Assembly (NCBI RefSeq): GCF_038594945.1
Contig: NZ_JBCFYD010000002.1
Coordinates: 372,001 to 436,000, forward strand
Source: Fodinibius sp. Rm-B-1B1-1
GTDB lineage: Bacteria > Bacteroidota > Rhodothermia > Balneolales > Balneolaceae
Direction: 5' to 3'
DNA length: 64,000 bases
The notes under the pieces were generated by a model. That model did no database searches and was not told the origin of the DNA. It was given only the letters and a program-made list of their open reading frames with translations. A program made the position numbers and the translations under genes. Each line of letters starts with the position of its first letter. Positions within the stretch are counted from its first letter, which is position 1. This document shows positions 41,156-49,462 of the stretch, piece by piece.

Positions 41156-42607
41156 ATGGATTACTTACACGACCTTAACGCGTTCTTACCCGGAGTTATA
41201 ATAGCTTTAGCTGGCATTATAGGTATTGTTATTGATGCCTATAAAAATGATCATGGGGCTATTTTTGGAGTTACTGTATTTTCGTTGATTGCAGCATTGG
41301 CTGTCTCTATTATGGATATGTTTGGCCCGGTAGGAGAAGCTTTTTCCGGGATGATTACTTATGGAGGAGTCTCGGCATTTGGGAATAGTGTAATATTATT
41401 TGGTACACTGTTTTGTGTATTGATTTCCCGAGAGTATTTAAATGCCATCGATCATGAGTATGGCGAAGTATATGCCCTTATTCTTTTTGCAACATCGGGG
41501 ATGTTGGGACTTGCAAGTGCCAATAATTTGATTATGATATTCATTGGCATAGAAACAATGTCGATCTGCCTATATGTATTGGCAGGCCTCATAAAAGATC
41601 GGAAAACCAGTGCAGAAGCTTCACTTAAATATTTCTTATTAGGAGCATTCTCTACCGGTTTCTTACTTTATGGAATGGCCCTCTTATATGGAGCTACCGG
41701 ATCGTTATATTTAGGTGAGATTGCATCAGCTGCAAGTTCAGATTTGATTTTTATTGCTGGCGCTGCACTCTTGTTAGTTGGATTCTTTTTTAAGATATCT
41801 GTTGTTCCTTTCCATATGTGGACGCCGGATGTATACCAGGGTACCCCTACAACTATTACGGCTTATATGGCAACAGCTTCGAAGTCAGCAGCATTTATAG
41901 CGTTGTTGGTAGTTTTATCGAAGATGATCCCCTCTGAAACAGGAAACTGGGTCGACGTTATAGAAGTTATTGCTATCATCACAATGATATTAGGGAACCT
42001 GATTGCGATTGTTCAAGATGATATTAAGCGTATGCTTGCGTACTCAAGTATTGCGCACGCTGGTTATCTATTGGTAGGGTTAGCAGTAGGTACGCCCGAA
42101 GGATATAGTGCTGTGCTGTTTTACTTGTTGGCTTATACTATTATGAATATTGGAGCTTTTGGGGTAGTTGCTTATTACGAACGTCAACAGGGATTGGATT
42201 TTACGGACGTTAATAACTATGCTGGCCTTGGTTTTAAAAAGCCGCTGATGGGAGTACTACTTTCATTCTTTCTGTTTTCACTGGCTGGCATTCCTCCCTT
42301 TGTAGGATTCATTGGGAAATGGTTGATATTTGCTGCTGCTATTGAAACCGGATTTATTTCACTGGCTGTTATATTAGCGTTAGCAAGTGCAGCCAGCGTG
42401 TATTACTACTTGCGTCCCATGGTGTATATGTATTTCAGGGAGGCTCATAAAGATGTTCCTTTGGTTCGTTCTGGAATTATTTTCAAATCTTCGCTCATCA
42501 TTTTAGCGATTATGACACTTTATTTTGGAATCGCCTTTGGTGACTTGCACAACTTACTTTCTTCTTACTATGCTGGTGATTGGGTTACTCACTTTATCGG
42601 ACAATAA
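41156..42607 (+). CDS. nuoN: NADH-quinone oxidoreductase subunit N
   Basis: A 483-residue antiporter-like subunit of complex I with about 14 helices. Motifs are IFIGIETMSICLYVLAGL (key Glu), FKISVVPFHMWTPDVYQGTPT, VQDDIKRMLAYSSIAHAGYLL (key Lys) and FSLAGIPPFVGFIGKW, typical of NuoN. It closes the nuoJKLM-PCD-nuoN unit. There is no obvious terminator in the 84 bp before the rpsF promoter element. Confidence 0.95.
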   Translation: MDYLHDLNAFLPGVIIALAGIIGIVIDAYKNDHGAIFGVTVFSLIAALAVSIMDMFGPVGEAFSGMITYGGVSAFGNSVILFGTLFCVLISREYLNAIDHEYGEVYALILFATSGMLGLASANNLIMIFIGIETMSICLYVLAGLIKDRKTSAEASLKYFLLGAFSTGFLLYGMALLYGATGSLYLGEIASAASSDLIFIAGAALLLVGFFFKISVVPFHMWTPDVYQGTPTTITAYMATASKSAAFIALLVVLSKMIPSETGNWVDVIEVIAIITMILGNLIAIVQDDIKRMLAYSSIAHAGYLLVGLAVGTPEGYSAVLFYLLAYTIMNIGAFGVVAYYERQQGLDFTDVNNYAGLGFKKPLMGVLLSFFLFSLAGIPPFVGFIGKWLIFAAAIETGFISLAVILALASAASVYYYLRPMVYMYFREAHKDVPLVRSGIIFKSSLIILAIMTLYFGIAFGDLHNLLSSYYAGDWVTHFIGQ

Positions 42608-42666
42608 CCAGTTATTAGTTAGCCAGAAGACAGTTAGAGAAGTCTCAGAATATTATTTGTCAGGGG

Positions 42667-42698
42667 ATTGGAATTAATCGCAAAAAAGCCTATTTTTG
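42667..42698 (+). promoter_or_regulatory. Promoter of the rpsF operon
   Basis: ATTG (42667-42670), 20-nt spacer, TATTTTTG (42691-42698). It places the start of transcription about 60 nt before the rpsF ATG. Confidence 0.6.
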
Positions 42699-42705
42699 CG
42701 TGCCT

Positions 42706-42749
42706 GCTGACGAGTGAAAGTCACCACGTCGGCTGTTTCAATCGAAACA
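42706..42749 (+). promoter_or_regulatory. rpsF leader with two hairpins
   Basis: GCTGACG (42706-42712) pairs with CGTCGGC (42727-42733) and encloses GTGA/TCAC. A second hairpin TGTTTC-AATC-GAAACA (42734-42749) follows directly before AAAGGA. A candidate autogenous leader for S6 or S6:S18; the CCG of the described S6:S18 motif is not evident. Confidence 0.45.
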
Positions 42750-42767
42750 ACCAAAGGAACATATCAC

Positions 42768-43151
42768 ATGAGTAGAAATTATTACGAGTTAACATATATT
42801 CTTAATCCTGTCTTAGAAGACGATCAATATGATGAGATCGTCGACAAATTCACTGACTTTATCCGAGATAACGAGGGTGAGGTTGATGAAGTTGATAAAT
42901 GGGGTATCCGCAAGTTTGAGTACGAGATGGACAACAAATCAAGCGGATACTATGTAAATGCTTATTTTACAGCGCCCGGAGAATTAATAGAGAAGTTGGA
43001 ACGTGCTCTCCGGATTGACGATCAGGTAATGCGCTATCTTACCTTGAAGTATGATGCTAAAATGATGCGTCATCGTGATCTACAACGCAAAAACGCTGTA
43101 CCGCAAGTTTTCGTCGAGGATAACGAGGGCGAAGAGGACGACGACGAATAA
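42768..43151 (+). CDS. rpsF: 30S ribosomal protein S6
   Basis: A 127-residue S6 protein, partner of S18 in the 30S platform. The start SRNYYELTYILNP and the core WGIRKFEYEMDNKSSGYYVNAYF (in pieces: WGIRKFEYEM, GYYVNAYF) are typical. The C-terminus is a long acidic tail (EDNEGEEDDDE). I use the ATG at 42768 with AAAGGA 10 bp upstream; a frame from GTG at 42714 would begin inside the leader hairpin. It is first in the rpsF-rpsR-rplI operon. Confidence 0.95.
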   Translation: MSRNYYELTYILNPVLEDDQYDEIVDKFTDFIRDNEGEVDEVDKWGIRKFEYEMDNKSSGYYVNAYFTAPGELIEKLERALRIDDQVMRYLTLKYDAKMMRHRDLQRKNAVPQVFVEDNEGEEDDDE

Positions 43152-43185
43152 GTCTATTATAATACACTAAAAGAAATTTAAGATT

Positions 43186-43437
43186 ATGATTAAGAATCCA
43201 TCACATCCTAAAAAAGGACATATTAAAACCCGCGAATGCAAATTTACCAAGGCGGGTATTGAATATATTGATTACAAAGATACCGACTTGTTAGAGCGGT
43301 TTATGAATGATCAGGGAAAGATTCTTCCCCGACGCGTAACCGGAACGAGTGCCAAGTTTCAACGTCAGCTTTCTCGAGCTATTAAACGTGCTCGTTTTCT
43401 TGGATTACTACCATACGTAGCAGATAACCTTCGATAA
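43186..43437 (+). CDS. rpsR: 30S ribosomal protein S18
   Basis: An 83-residue, basic protein that binds S6 and 16S rRNA. Recognised by [19 protein letters not shown] (given as [10 protein letters not shown]), [15 protein letters not shown] and the C-terminal [18 protein letters not shown]. There is a single cysteine in the N-terminal region and no complete zinc motif. It lies 34 bp after rpsF and 17 bp before rplI. Confidence 0.96.
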   Translation: MIKNPSHPKKGHIKTRECKFTKAGIEYIDYKDTDLLERFMNDQGKILPRRVTGTSAKFQRQLSRAIKRARFLGLLPYVADNLR

Positions 43438-43454
43438 AAAAAGATTTTATTCCA

Positions 43455-43913
43455 ATGGCTAATAAGTACATGAAATTAATTTTACGAGAAGATGTCGACA
43501 AGCTTGGTGATTCGGGCGACATCGTTGAAGTGCGTGCCGGTTACGGGCGCAATTATCTTATTCCTCAGGGAAAAGCTATGATGGCTACTGAGGGTGCTCT
43601 TAAGCAAGTTGAGCGCATGAAAGAACAGGCAGAACGTCGTGCGGAACTTACGGTTGAGCGCGCACAAAAAATGGCTGACAGACTTGAAACGACGTCGGTT
43701 ACTATTCCTGTTGAGGTAGGTGAAGATGAACGTATTCACGGTTCAGTAACTACCCAAGATATTGCTGATGCATTAGCTGATCGTGATATTGAAATCGACA
43801 AGCGCAAGATTACAATAGATCAGGATATCAAAACGTTGGGTGAATACACTGCAACAATAAACCTGATTAGTGAAATTAAAGCACAAATTAAGGTTTGGGT
43901 AGTGAAAGAATAA
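43455..43913 (+). CDS. rplI: 50S ribosomal protein L9
   Basis: A 152-residue L9: an N-terminal globular domain (MKLILREDVDKLGDSGDIVEVRAGYGRNYLIPQGKA, seen as KLGDSGDIVEV and GYGRNYLIP), a central helix rich in Glu and Arg, and a C-terminal domain with RIHGSVTTQDIADAL. Length and order are standard. Last gene of the rpsF operon; the dsbD gene starts 31 bp downstream and may be partly read through. Confidence 0.96.
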   Translation: MANKYMKLILREDVDKLGDSGDIVEVRAGYGRNYLIPQGKAMMATEGALKQVERMKEQAERRAELTVERAQKMADRLETTSVTIPVEVGEDERIHGSVTTQDIADALADRDIEIDKRKITIDQDIKTLGEYTATINLISEIKAQIKVWVVKE

Positions 43914-43944
43914 ACGATGCTGCGCGAACTGATGATTTATTAAC

Positions 43945-45957
43945 ATGAATTTCACTTATTCTATTAAAGTTTTGATGGGGAGCATCGTTATGATGTTATC
44001 CCCTTTTTTAGTTCAGGGACAGATGTTAGATCCTGTCTCTTATGAGGTGGTTGATGCACCTAACCAAGTGCAGGCTGGGGAAGTCTTTGAAATAACCATA
44101 GAATCTACGATTGAGGGTGACTGGCATCTTTATTCTATAGCTAATGATCCCGATGCTGGTCCTTATCCCACACAATTTTCTTCTGCTGATCAAAAGTTAG
44201 CTATCGCCGGAAGTATTGAAGAGAGTGAGCCTTCTATTGAGATGGACCCGAACTTTAATGCTGAACTGGGATGGCATACCGGTAGTGCAACCTTTACTAT
44301 TCCTCTTGCATTTCAAAAAGAGTTAGTTGGCTCTCAGGAAATATCGTTGGAGGTTTTATACCAGGTATGTGATGATAAATCATGCTTGCCGCCAAAAACA
44401 AAATCTATTACTCACACTATTAGTGTATCGGGGGTAGCTACTGATCCTTACACCGATTTTGAGGAAGGAGGATCAGAAGGGAGTAGCGAAACAGCAATAC
44501 TTTCCGAAACAGGTGCAGACCCTGAAACCAATACGGATAATCAACAAGCTGAACAAGGACAGGTAGCAGCAAGCAATTATAATTCTGGTGGTATCTTTTC
44601 TTTTCTATGGATTGCTTTAGCAGCGGGATTTGCAGCATTATTGACTCCTTGTGTATTTCCAATGATTCCATTGACGGTTTCGTTTTTCTCCAAACAAAAA
44701 GAAGGGCAGGGGGCGGCCGCAATTGGTCAGGCTTTTGGGTTTGGATTAGCAATTGTGGTTACGTTTACAATACTGGGGGCTTTATTGGCTCTTTTTGTGG
44801 GAGCTTCTGGTGCGAACAATTTTGCTGCTAATCCGTGGGTCAACCTTTTTATAGCTCTTGTACTTATTGTTTTTGCAGTCAGCTTATTAGGGGCATTTGA
44901 GTTACGCTTGCCTCATCAGCTTACCAATTGGCTGAATAGAAAAAGTAATGAAAGTTCAGGAATCGTTGGTATTCTTTTTATGGCGTTGACCATAAGTGCT
45001 GTTTCATTTTCATGTACAGCCCCGTTTGTAGGTGGTGTATTAGCTGCTACCGCAGGGGGAGAATGGTTCTATCCAATTATTGGTATGGCTGGATTTTCAG
45101 CGGCATTTGCCAGCCCCTTTGTTCTATTGGCATTATTTCCCCGTTGGCTTGAAAGTTTGCCACAAAGTGGTTCATGGATGAATATTGTAAAAGTATTATT
45201 GGGATTTATAGAACTTGCAGCAGCAATTAAGTTTTTATCTAATGCCGATCTTGTGTGGGAGTGGGGATTGGTATCTCGACCATTCGCTATAGCAACTTGG
45301 ATTGCTATTTTCTTAATGGCCGGCTTGTATCTGCTGGGTACGTATACTCTTCATAATGATGAGAGATCGTCGCAGATTAGTACCGGACGCTTGATGTTGG
45401 CCATGCCTTTCTTACTATTTAGTTTTTATTTAATCCCCGGGCTGATGGGAGCATCGCTTGGTATTTGGGATGCATGGTTGCCTCCCAAGCAAGCTACGGA
45501 TGTCAGCGTAGTGAGTTCGCTCGCACAGCGAGGAGGTATATCGGATAGTTCTGTTGATAGCGAAAACTGGACGAGTAACTATGAGGAAGGACGAAAAAAG
45601 GCTCTTGAGGAAAATAAACCTTTATTTATAGATTTCACAGGGTATACTTGTACAAATTGCCGGGCTATGGAAGCCAATGTATTTCCCTTAAAAGAGGTGC
45701 AAAATCGATTTGCAAAAATGCAGCAAGTGCGTTTATATACTGACGACGGTTCTGATGGTCCGGAAAATCAAAAATTTCAATTTGAATTAACCGGAACAGT
45801 TGCGCTTCCTACGTATGTGATTCTTGATCCGTCAAACGAAAAAATAATGGATCAACTTGTGGGGTATGCAGACCAAAATAAATTTAAAGGATTTTTGGAT
45901 TCAGGACTTCAACGGTTCAATCAGCAAAACAGTAAAGAAAGTGTTGGGAACCTGTAA
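43945..45957 (+). CDS. dsbD: Thiol:disulfide interchange protein DsbD
   Basis: A 670-residue protein that carries electrons from cytosolic thioredoxin to the periplasm. The three modules are complete: a signal peptide and N-terminal immunoglobulin-like DsbD-alpha domain with CDDKSC, an eight-helix core with CTPC-like LLTPCVFPMIPL (Cys236) and FSCTAPFVGG (Cys357), and a C-terminal thioredoxin domain with CTNC (Cys569 and Cys572). All six redox cysteines are therefore present. Length is slightly above E. coli DsbD (565) because of a Ser/Glu-rich linker at about 170-205. The exbB operon follows 154 bp downstream. Confidence 0.93.
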   Translation: MNFTYSIKVLMGSIVMMLSPFLVQGQMLDPVSYEVVDAPNQVQAGEVFEITIESTIEGDWHLYSIANDPDAGPYPTQFSSADQKLAIAGSIEESEPSIEMDPNFNAELGWHTGSATFTIPLAFQKELVGSQEISLEVLYQVCDDKSCLPPKTKSITHTISVSGVATDPYTDFEEGGSEGSSETAILSETGADPETNTDNQQAEQGQVAASNYNSGGIFSFLWIALAAGFAALLTPCVFPMIPLTVSFFSKQKEGQGAAAIGQAFGFGLAIVVTFTILGALLALFVGASGANNFAANPWVNLFIALVLIVFAVSLLGAFELRLPHQLTNWLNRKSNESSGIVGILFMALTISAVSFSCTAPFVGGVLAATAGGEWFYPIIGMAGFSAAFASPFVLLALFPRWLESLPQSGSWMNIVKVLLGFIELAAAIKFLSNADLVWEWGLVSRPFAIATWIAIFLMAGLYLLGTYTLHNDERSSQISTGRLMLAMPFLLFSFYLIPGLMGASLGIWDAWLPPKQATDVSVVSSLAQRGGISDSSVDSENWTSNYEEGRKKALEENKPLFIDFTGYTCTNCRAMEANVFPLKEVQNRFAKMQQVRLYTDDGSDGPENQKFQFELTGTVALPTYVILDPSNEKIMDQLVGYADQNKFKGFLDSGLQRFNQQNSKESVGNL

Positions 45958-46034
45958 TTAGAGTGCTATTTTGTTAAATAGGTTTAAAAATCTCATTTAA
46001 TAAAAAATGTGGTTCCCACTCTTTGACATTTTAG

Positions 46035-46056
46035 TCAAAATGATCTATCATTTTGA
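46035..46056. promoter_or_regulatory. 22-bp palindrome before exbB
   Basis: TCAAAATGAT-CT-ATCATTTTGA, perfect in both arms, 55 bp before the exbB start, overlapping TTTGAC-N6-GTCAAA (46022-46039). Operator candidate; the AATGAT/ATCATT core recalls Fur-type sites. Confidence 0.55.
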
Positions 46057-46111
46057 ATCTTTATAAGCCCTTATTAACAGTTAACAAATATAATTTAATC
46101 GGAGTAATCGT

Positions 46112-46831
46112 ATGACATCGTCTATAGCTCTCTTTTTCCTTCAAGCAGGAGTAGACCAAGGATTTTTTAATGTTCTCGTAGAAAAGTTTAACGAAGGTAA
46201 TGAGGGTGGGTTTATGTGGCCGGTCCTCGTCGCTCTGATTCTTGGATTGGCAATCTTCCTGGAGCGAATTATTACCTTAAACTTGGCTGATATTGACACA
46301 CGTAAGTTTATTGTTGATGTGCAAGAAGCACTTCAAGAAGGCGGCGTACCGGCGGCAAAAGAACTTTGTGCTGAAACACGCGGTCCGGTAGCTTCAGTTT
46401 TTCAGGCTGGATTAATGCGGGTTGATGAAGGCATCGAAGCTGCTGAAAAAGCTATTTCATCTTACGGTTCTATTGAGATGAGCTTTCTTGAACGTGGTCT
46501 CGTTTGGCTATCACTGTTTATTGCCATTGCGCCAATGCTTGGTTTCCTCGGAACAGTAGTAGGTATGATTCAGGCATTCGACGCCATTGAACAGGCTGGA
46601 GATATTTCACCTACTCTTGTAGCAGGTGGTATTAAGGTTGCGCTTCTAACTACGGCAGCTGGTTTGCTTGCAGGTATTATCCTTCAGGTAGGTTACAACT
46701 ACTGCGTTTCTAAAATTGATCGTTTGATTTCTGAGATGGAAGAAAGTTCAATCACCCTGATCGATTCTATTGTAATGCTTAAAGAAGGTGAGCAAATTGT
46801 TGATACTTCAGGAAGTGATTCTGCTGAATAA
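46112..46831 (+). CDS. exbB: ExbB/TolQ/MotA-family proton channel protein
   Basis: A 239-residue inner-membrane protein with three helices (about 35-50, 125-145, 165-190). The proton channel hallmark is in APMLGFLGTVVGMIQAFDAIEQAGDISPTLVAGGIKVALLTTAAGLLAG (pieces: LGFLGTVVGMI, GGIKVALLTTAAGL). With ExbD it forms the motor that energises TonB-dependent receptors. It is the first gene of an operon with a small membrane protein and two ExbD genes. Unlike Proteobacterial ExbB, it has an extra N-terminal segment with a short hydrophobic stretch. A TonB gene itself is not in the window. Confidence 0.9.
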   Translation: MTSSIALFFLQAGVDQGFFNVLVEKFNEGNEGGFMWPVLVALILGLAIFLERIITLNLADIDTRKFIVDVQEALQEGGVPAAKELCAETRGPVASVFQAGLMRVDEGIEAAEKAISSYGSIEMSFLERGLVWLSLFIAIAPMLGFLGTVVGMIQAFDAIEQAGDISPTLVAGGIKVALLTTAAGLLAGIILQVGYNYCVSKIDRLISEMEESSITLIDSIVMLKEGEQIVDTSGSDSAE

Positions 46832-46888
46832 TTCTTGATGCAACAAAATATTCTCATCACACAATAGTTTAATATTTAGTTTAACGAT

Positions 46889-47158
46889 ATGATAGTAAAT
46901 ATAGCATTAGGATTAGGATTAGGACTCGTGGGGCTGGGAGTACTGGGAATGTTAATTTCCGGTATTCGCAGCGTAATGAAAGGCAAGCAAGATGTTAAAA
47001 AGATTATTACAATGCTTGTCCCATTCATTGTGTTTGGTGTCGCATATGGTATTGCAGGAACAGTTACTGAAGCTGCAATTGGAACAATGTTGTTTATGAT
47101 GGCAGCCATGGTATTGTTGATAGCTCTTACTGGAATGCGTACCACATTTAATCTATAA
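46889..47158 (+). CDS. Small membrane protein between exbB and exbD
   Basis: An 89-residue protein with three hydrophobic segments (about 3-24, 41-58, 66-82) separated by a basic loop MKGKQDVKKI. There is no recognised domain. It lies 57 bp after exbB and 21 bp before exbD in the same direction, a position often filled by a similar small protein in Bacteroidota ExbBD operons. It may be an accessory part of the motor. No catalytic motif is visible. Confidence 0.7.
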   Translation: MIVNIALGLGLGLVGLGVLGMLISGIRSVMKGKQDVKKIITMLVPFIVFGVAYGIAGTVTEAAIGTMLFMMAAMVLLIALTGMRTTFNL

Positions 47159-47179
47159 AATTTTTAAACAGGCTAAGCG

Positions 47180-47722
47180 ATGTTTGATAATAAAAGAGAT
47201 AGAGAAGATCCGGAAGTAGGCGGTGCGGGAATGGCCGATATTGCCTTCCTTCTGTTGATTTTCTTCTTGCTTGTAACTACGATTGATGTCGATACTGGTA
47301 TAGGGCTTCAATTACCTCCGGCTCCTGAAGAAAATCAAGAGCCCCCTCCCATTAAAGAGCGTAACTTGCTTAATATTCTGGTTAACTCTCAGGGAATGGT
47401 ATTGATAGATGAAGAACCCACTCCTGTTAGTCAAGTTAAGCAAACGGTGAAGGAGTTTATTACAAATCGGGGACAAAATCCGGAACTCTCAGATTCGCCT
47501 GATAAAGCTATTGTATCTATAAAAACTGATAGGGCAACCCCCTATAATGTATATATAGATATGCTTGATGAGGTGATGGGAGCTTATGCTGAATTACGTA
47601 ATCAAGAAGCACAGCAACGTTTCGGTGTAAGATACAGCCAGCTCGAAGATGAAAGTGACGAGCAAAAAGCTGTTAAGGATGAATATCCAAAGAAAATTTC
47701 AATCGCAGAGCCCAATCAATAA
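47180..47722 (+). CDS. exbD: ExbD/TolR-family protein, first copy
   Basis: A 180-residue protein with one N-terminal membrane helix. The proton-carrying Asp is in GMADIAFLLLIFFLLVTTI (about residue 22), followed by DVDTGIGLQLPP, the Bacteroidota ExbD signature, and a periplasmic domain with AIVSIKTDRATPYNVYIDMLDEVM. The C-terminus is extended and charged compared with E. coli ExbD (141 residues). A second, shorter ExbD follows 12 bp later, so the complex could be a heteromer. Confidence 0.9.
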   Translation: MFDNKRDREDPEVGGAGMADIAFLLLIFFLLVTTIDVDTGIGLQLPPAPEENQEPPPIKERNLLNILVNSQGMVLIDEEPTPVSQVKQTVKEFITNRGQNPELSDSPDKAIVSIKTDRATPYNVYIDMLDEVMGAYAELRNQEAQQRFGVRYSQLEDESDEQKAVKDEYPKKISIAEPNQ

Positions 47723-47734
47723 AAGAGTATAACT

Positions 47735-48181
47735 ATGGGACATTTTGAAAAGAAATCTGCCGACACACAGCAGGATATCCCTACATCAGCAATGCCTGAT
47801 GTTGTGTTTATGTTGCTCATCTTCTTTATGGTGACAACAGTGTTGCGCGAAGTTACCTTACAGGTACAAATTGATTATGCACGTGCAGAAAATATCGAAA
47901 AGATCGAACAAAAACGGTTAGTAAGTTATATTTACGTCGGTCCTGAAAAATTACAGGGAAACCAATTAGGTTCTACTAAAATTCAGATTGACGATTCTAT
48001 AATTGAAGATGTAGGAGCCGTTCAACAGTTGATGTATGATAAGTTAAAAGAAGAACCTCGTTTAATTGTGTCATTACGTGTACACGACGAAACTGAATTT
48101 GGTATCGTTACAGATATCCAGGAAGAACTTAGGGACGCAGGAACTCTTCGTATCAATTACTCTACAAATCAAGAACAGTAA
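47735..48181 (+). CDS. exbD: ExbD/TolR-family protein, second copy
   Basis: A 148-residue ExbD with the membrane Asp in SAMPDVVFMLLIFFMVTTVLREV (given as AMPDVVFMLLIFFM). The periplasmic part is shorter and differs clearly from the first copy, so they are old paralogs rather than a recent duplication. Last gene of the exbB operon; followed by a terminator with perfect T run. Bacteroidota often carry two ExbDs in tandem in this arrangement. Confidence 0.9.
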   Translation: MGHFEKKSADTQQDIPTSAMPDVVFMLLIFFMVTTVLREVTLQVQIDYARAENIEKIEQKRLVSYIYVGPEKLQGNQLGSTKIQIDDSIIEDVGAVQQLMYDKLKEEPRLIVSLRVHDETEFGIVTDIQEELRDAGTLRINYSTNQEQ

Positions 48182-48202
48182 TTTTTAGATAAAATTTACC
48201 AG

Positions 48203-48238
48203 AAAAGGCATGTACACGTTTGTGTACCTGCCTTTTTT
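48203..48238 (+). terminator. Terminator of the exbB operon
   Basis: AAAAGGCA-GTACAC/GTGTAC-TGCCTTTT stem with one mismatch and a GTTT loop, then TTTATTTTTT. Confidence 0.88.
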
Positions 48239-48253
48239 ATTTTTTGATATATT

Positions 48254-49294
48254 ATGGACAAAGACTCATTTCGCACAATACAATCGATAGGACGTACTGA
48301 ACTTATTGATGAACTGATGGAGCATGCAACCTTTAAAAAGGATTGCGTTACACAGTCATACGGTGATGATACTGCAGTGTTAGATAATGGAGAAAATTAT
48401 CAGCTGCTGAGCTCTGAAACTTTTATGGAGGGCGTTGATTTTGATCTCACCTATGTTCCACTTCATCATTTAGGTTATAAAATTGCTGTTGCTGCAGTAA
48501 GTGACATTTATGCAATGAATGGCACGCCTGATGTAGTATTGGTAAACTTTGCCGTGCCTAATAAAATATCTGTAGATATGTTGAAAGAAATATATCGGGG
48601 TATTGGTAGGGCATCAGAAGATTTTGAATTTGAAATTGTAGGGGGAGATTTAACGGCTTCTCATCAAATTTTAAGTGCCAGTATTAGCTGTTATGGTAAG
48701 GTATCCCAAGAAAAAATTGCCTATCGCAAGGGGGCTCATAAAGATGATGCTATTTGTGTTACAGGCGACCTTGGAGGGGCTATTGCAGGTCTCCGTATTC
48801 TGATGCGTGAGAAAGAATATTGGGAGGAGCAGGGGGCTGAGCAGGCATTTCAACCTGAATTGGATGACTATGAATATGTGGTAAAGCGGCAATTGGTTCC
48901 GATTGGACGAAAGGATTTTATTGAAAAAATAGATGAATTAAATATTGTCCCCTCTTCAATGATTGATATTACTCAGGGATTAGTATCAGAACTCAAACAT
49001 CTGGCAGATGCTTCAGAAGTTGGTGCACATATCTATGGAGCGACTATTCCAATTTCTTTAAAGACACGGCATGTTGCCGACGAGATGAAGGAAGATGTCG
49101 ACAAGTATGCGCTATATGGTGGAGAAGATTTTGAACTTATGTTTACCCTACCAGAAAAAGATGTCGAAAAACTGACGGATGAATTTTCTGACTTTGCTGT
49201 AATTGGTAAGATTACTGAGCAAGAAGAAGGGGTTAAGATGCAACAGGCAGAAGGAGATATGATTCTGTTTGATGAGCCTGAAGAAGAGAATTAA
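48254..49294 (+). CDS. thiL: Thiamine-monophosphate kinase
   Basis: A 346-residue PurM-like kinase that phosphorylates thiamine monophosphate to the diphosphate. Motifs are GDDTAVLD near the N-terminus (metal and ATP), ETFMEGVDFDL, GYKIAVAAVSDIYAMNG (Asp for metal), EIVGGDLT and the late GGEDFELMFTLP. It is typical in length and order. It is a lone gene between terminators and needs no partner here; the product is the cofactor used by SucA at the right edge. Confidence 0.93.
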   Translation: MDKDSFRTIQSIGRTELIDELMEHATFKKDCVTQSYGDDTAVLDNGENYQLLSSETFMEGVDFDLTYVPLHHLGYKIAVAAVSDIYAMNGTPDVVLVNFAVPNKISVDMLKEIYRGIGRASEDFEFEIVGGDLTASHQILSASISCYGKVSQEKIAYRKGAHKDDAICVTGDLGGAIAGLRILMREKEYWEEQGAEQAFQPELDDYEYVVKRQLVPIGRKDFIEKIDELNIVPSSMIDITQGLVSELKHLADASEVGAHIYGATIPISLKTRHVADEMKEDVDKYALYGGEDFELMFTLPEKDVEKLTDEFSDFAVIGKITEQEEGVKMQQAEGDMILFDEPEEEN

Positions 49295-49318
49295 TACCAT
49301 CCCGCATCCAATAATTTT

Positions 49319-49350
49319 AAAAGCCGACCGTTTTAAGGTCGGCTTTTTTA
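49319..49350 (+). terminator. Terminator after thiL
   Basis: AAAAGCCGACC, short loop, GGTCGGCTTTT, then TTTATTTTAT. Confidence 0.9.
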
Positions 49351-49462
49351 TTTTATATAATACCAATCACAGATTATTCTAATATAAATACAAGAGTACG
49401 CACCGAATCAATATTTGCCGTATATTTATCTATTTGATTGAATAGTAAATCCGTATTTCGAT

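Noticed and set aside
42706-42749. Firm call of the known S6:S18 leader motif
   Set aside because: Hairpins are present but the diagnostic CCG trinucleotide in the internal loop is not seen, so only a candidate leader is reported.
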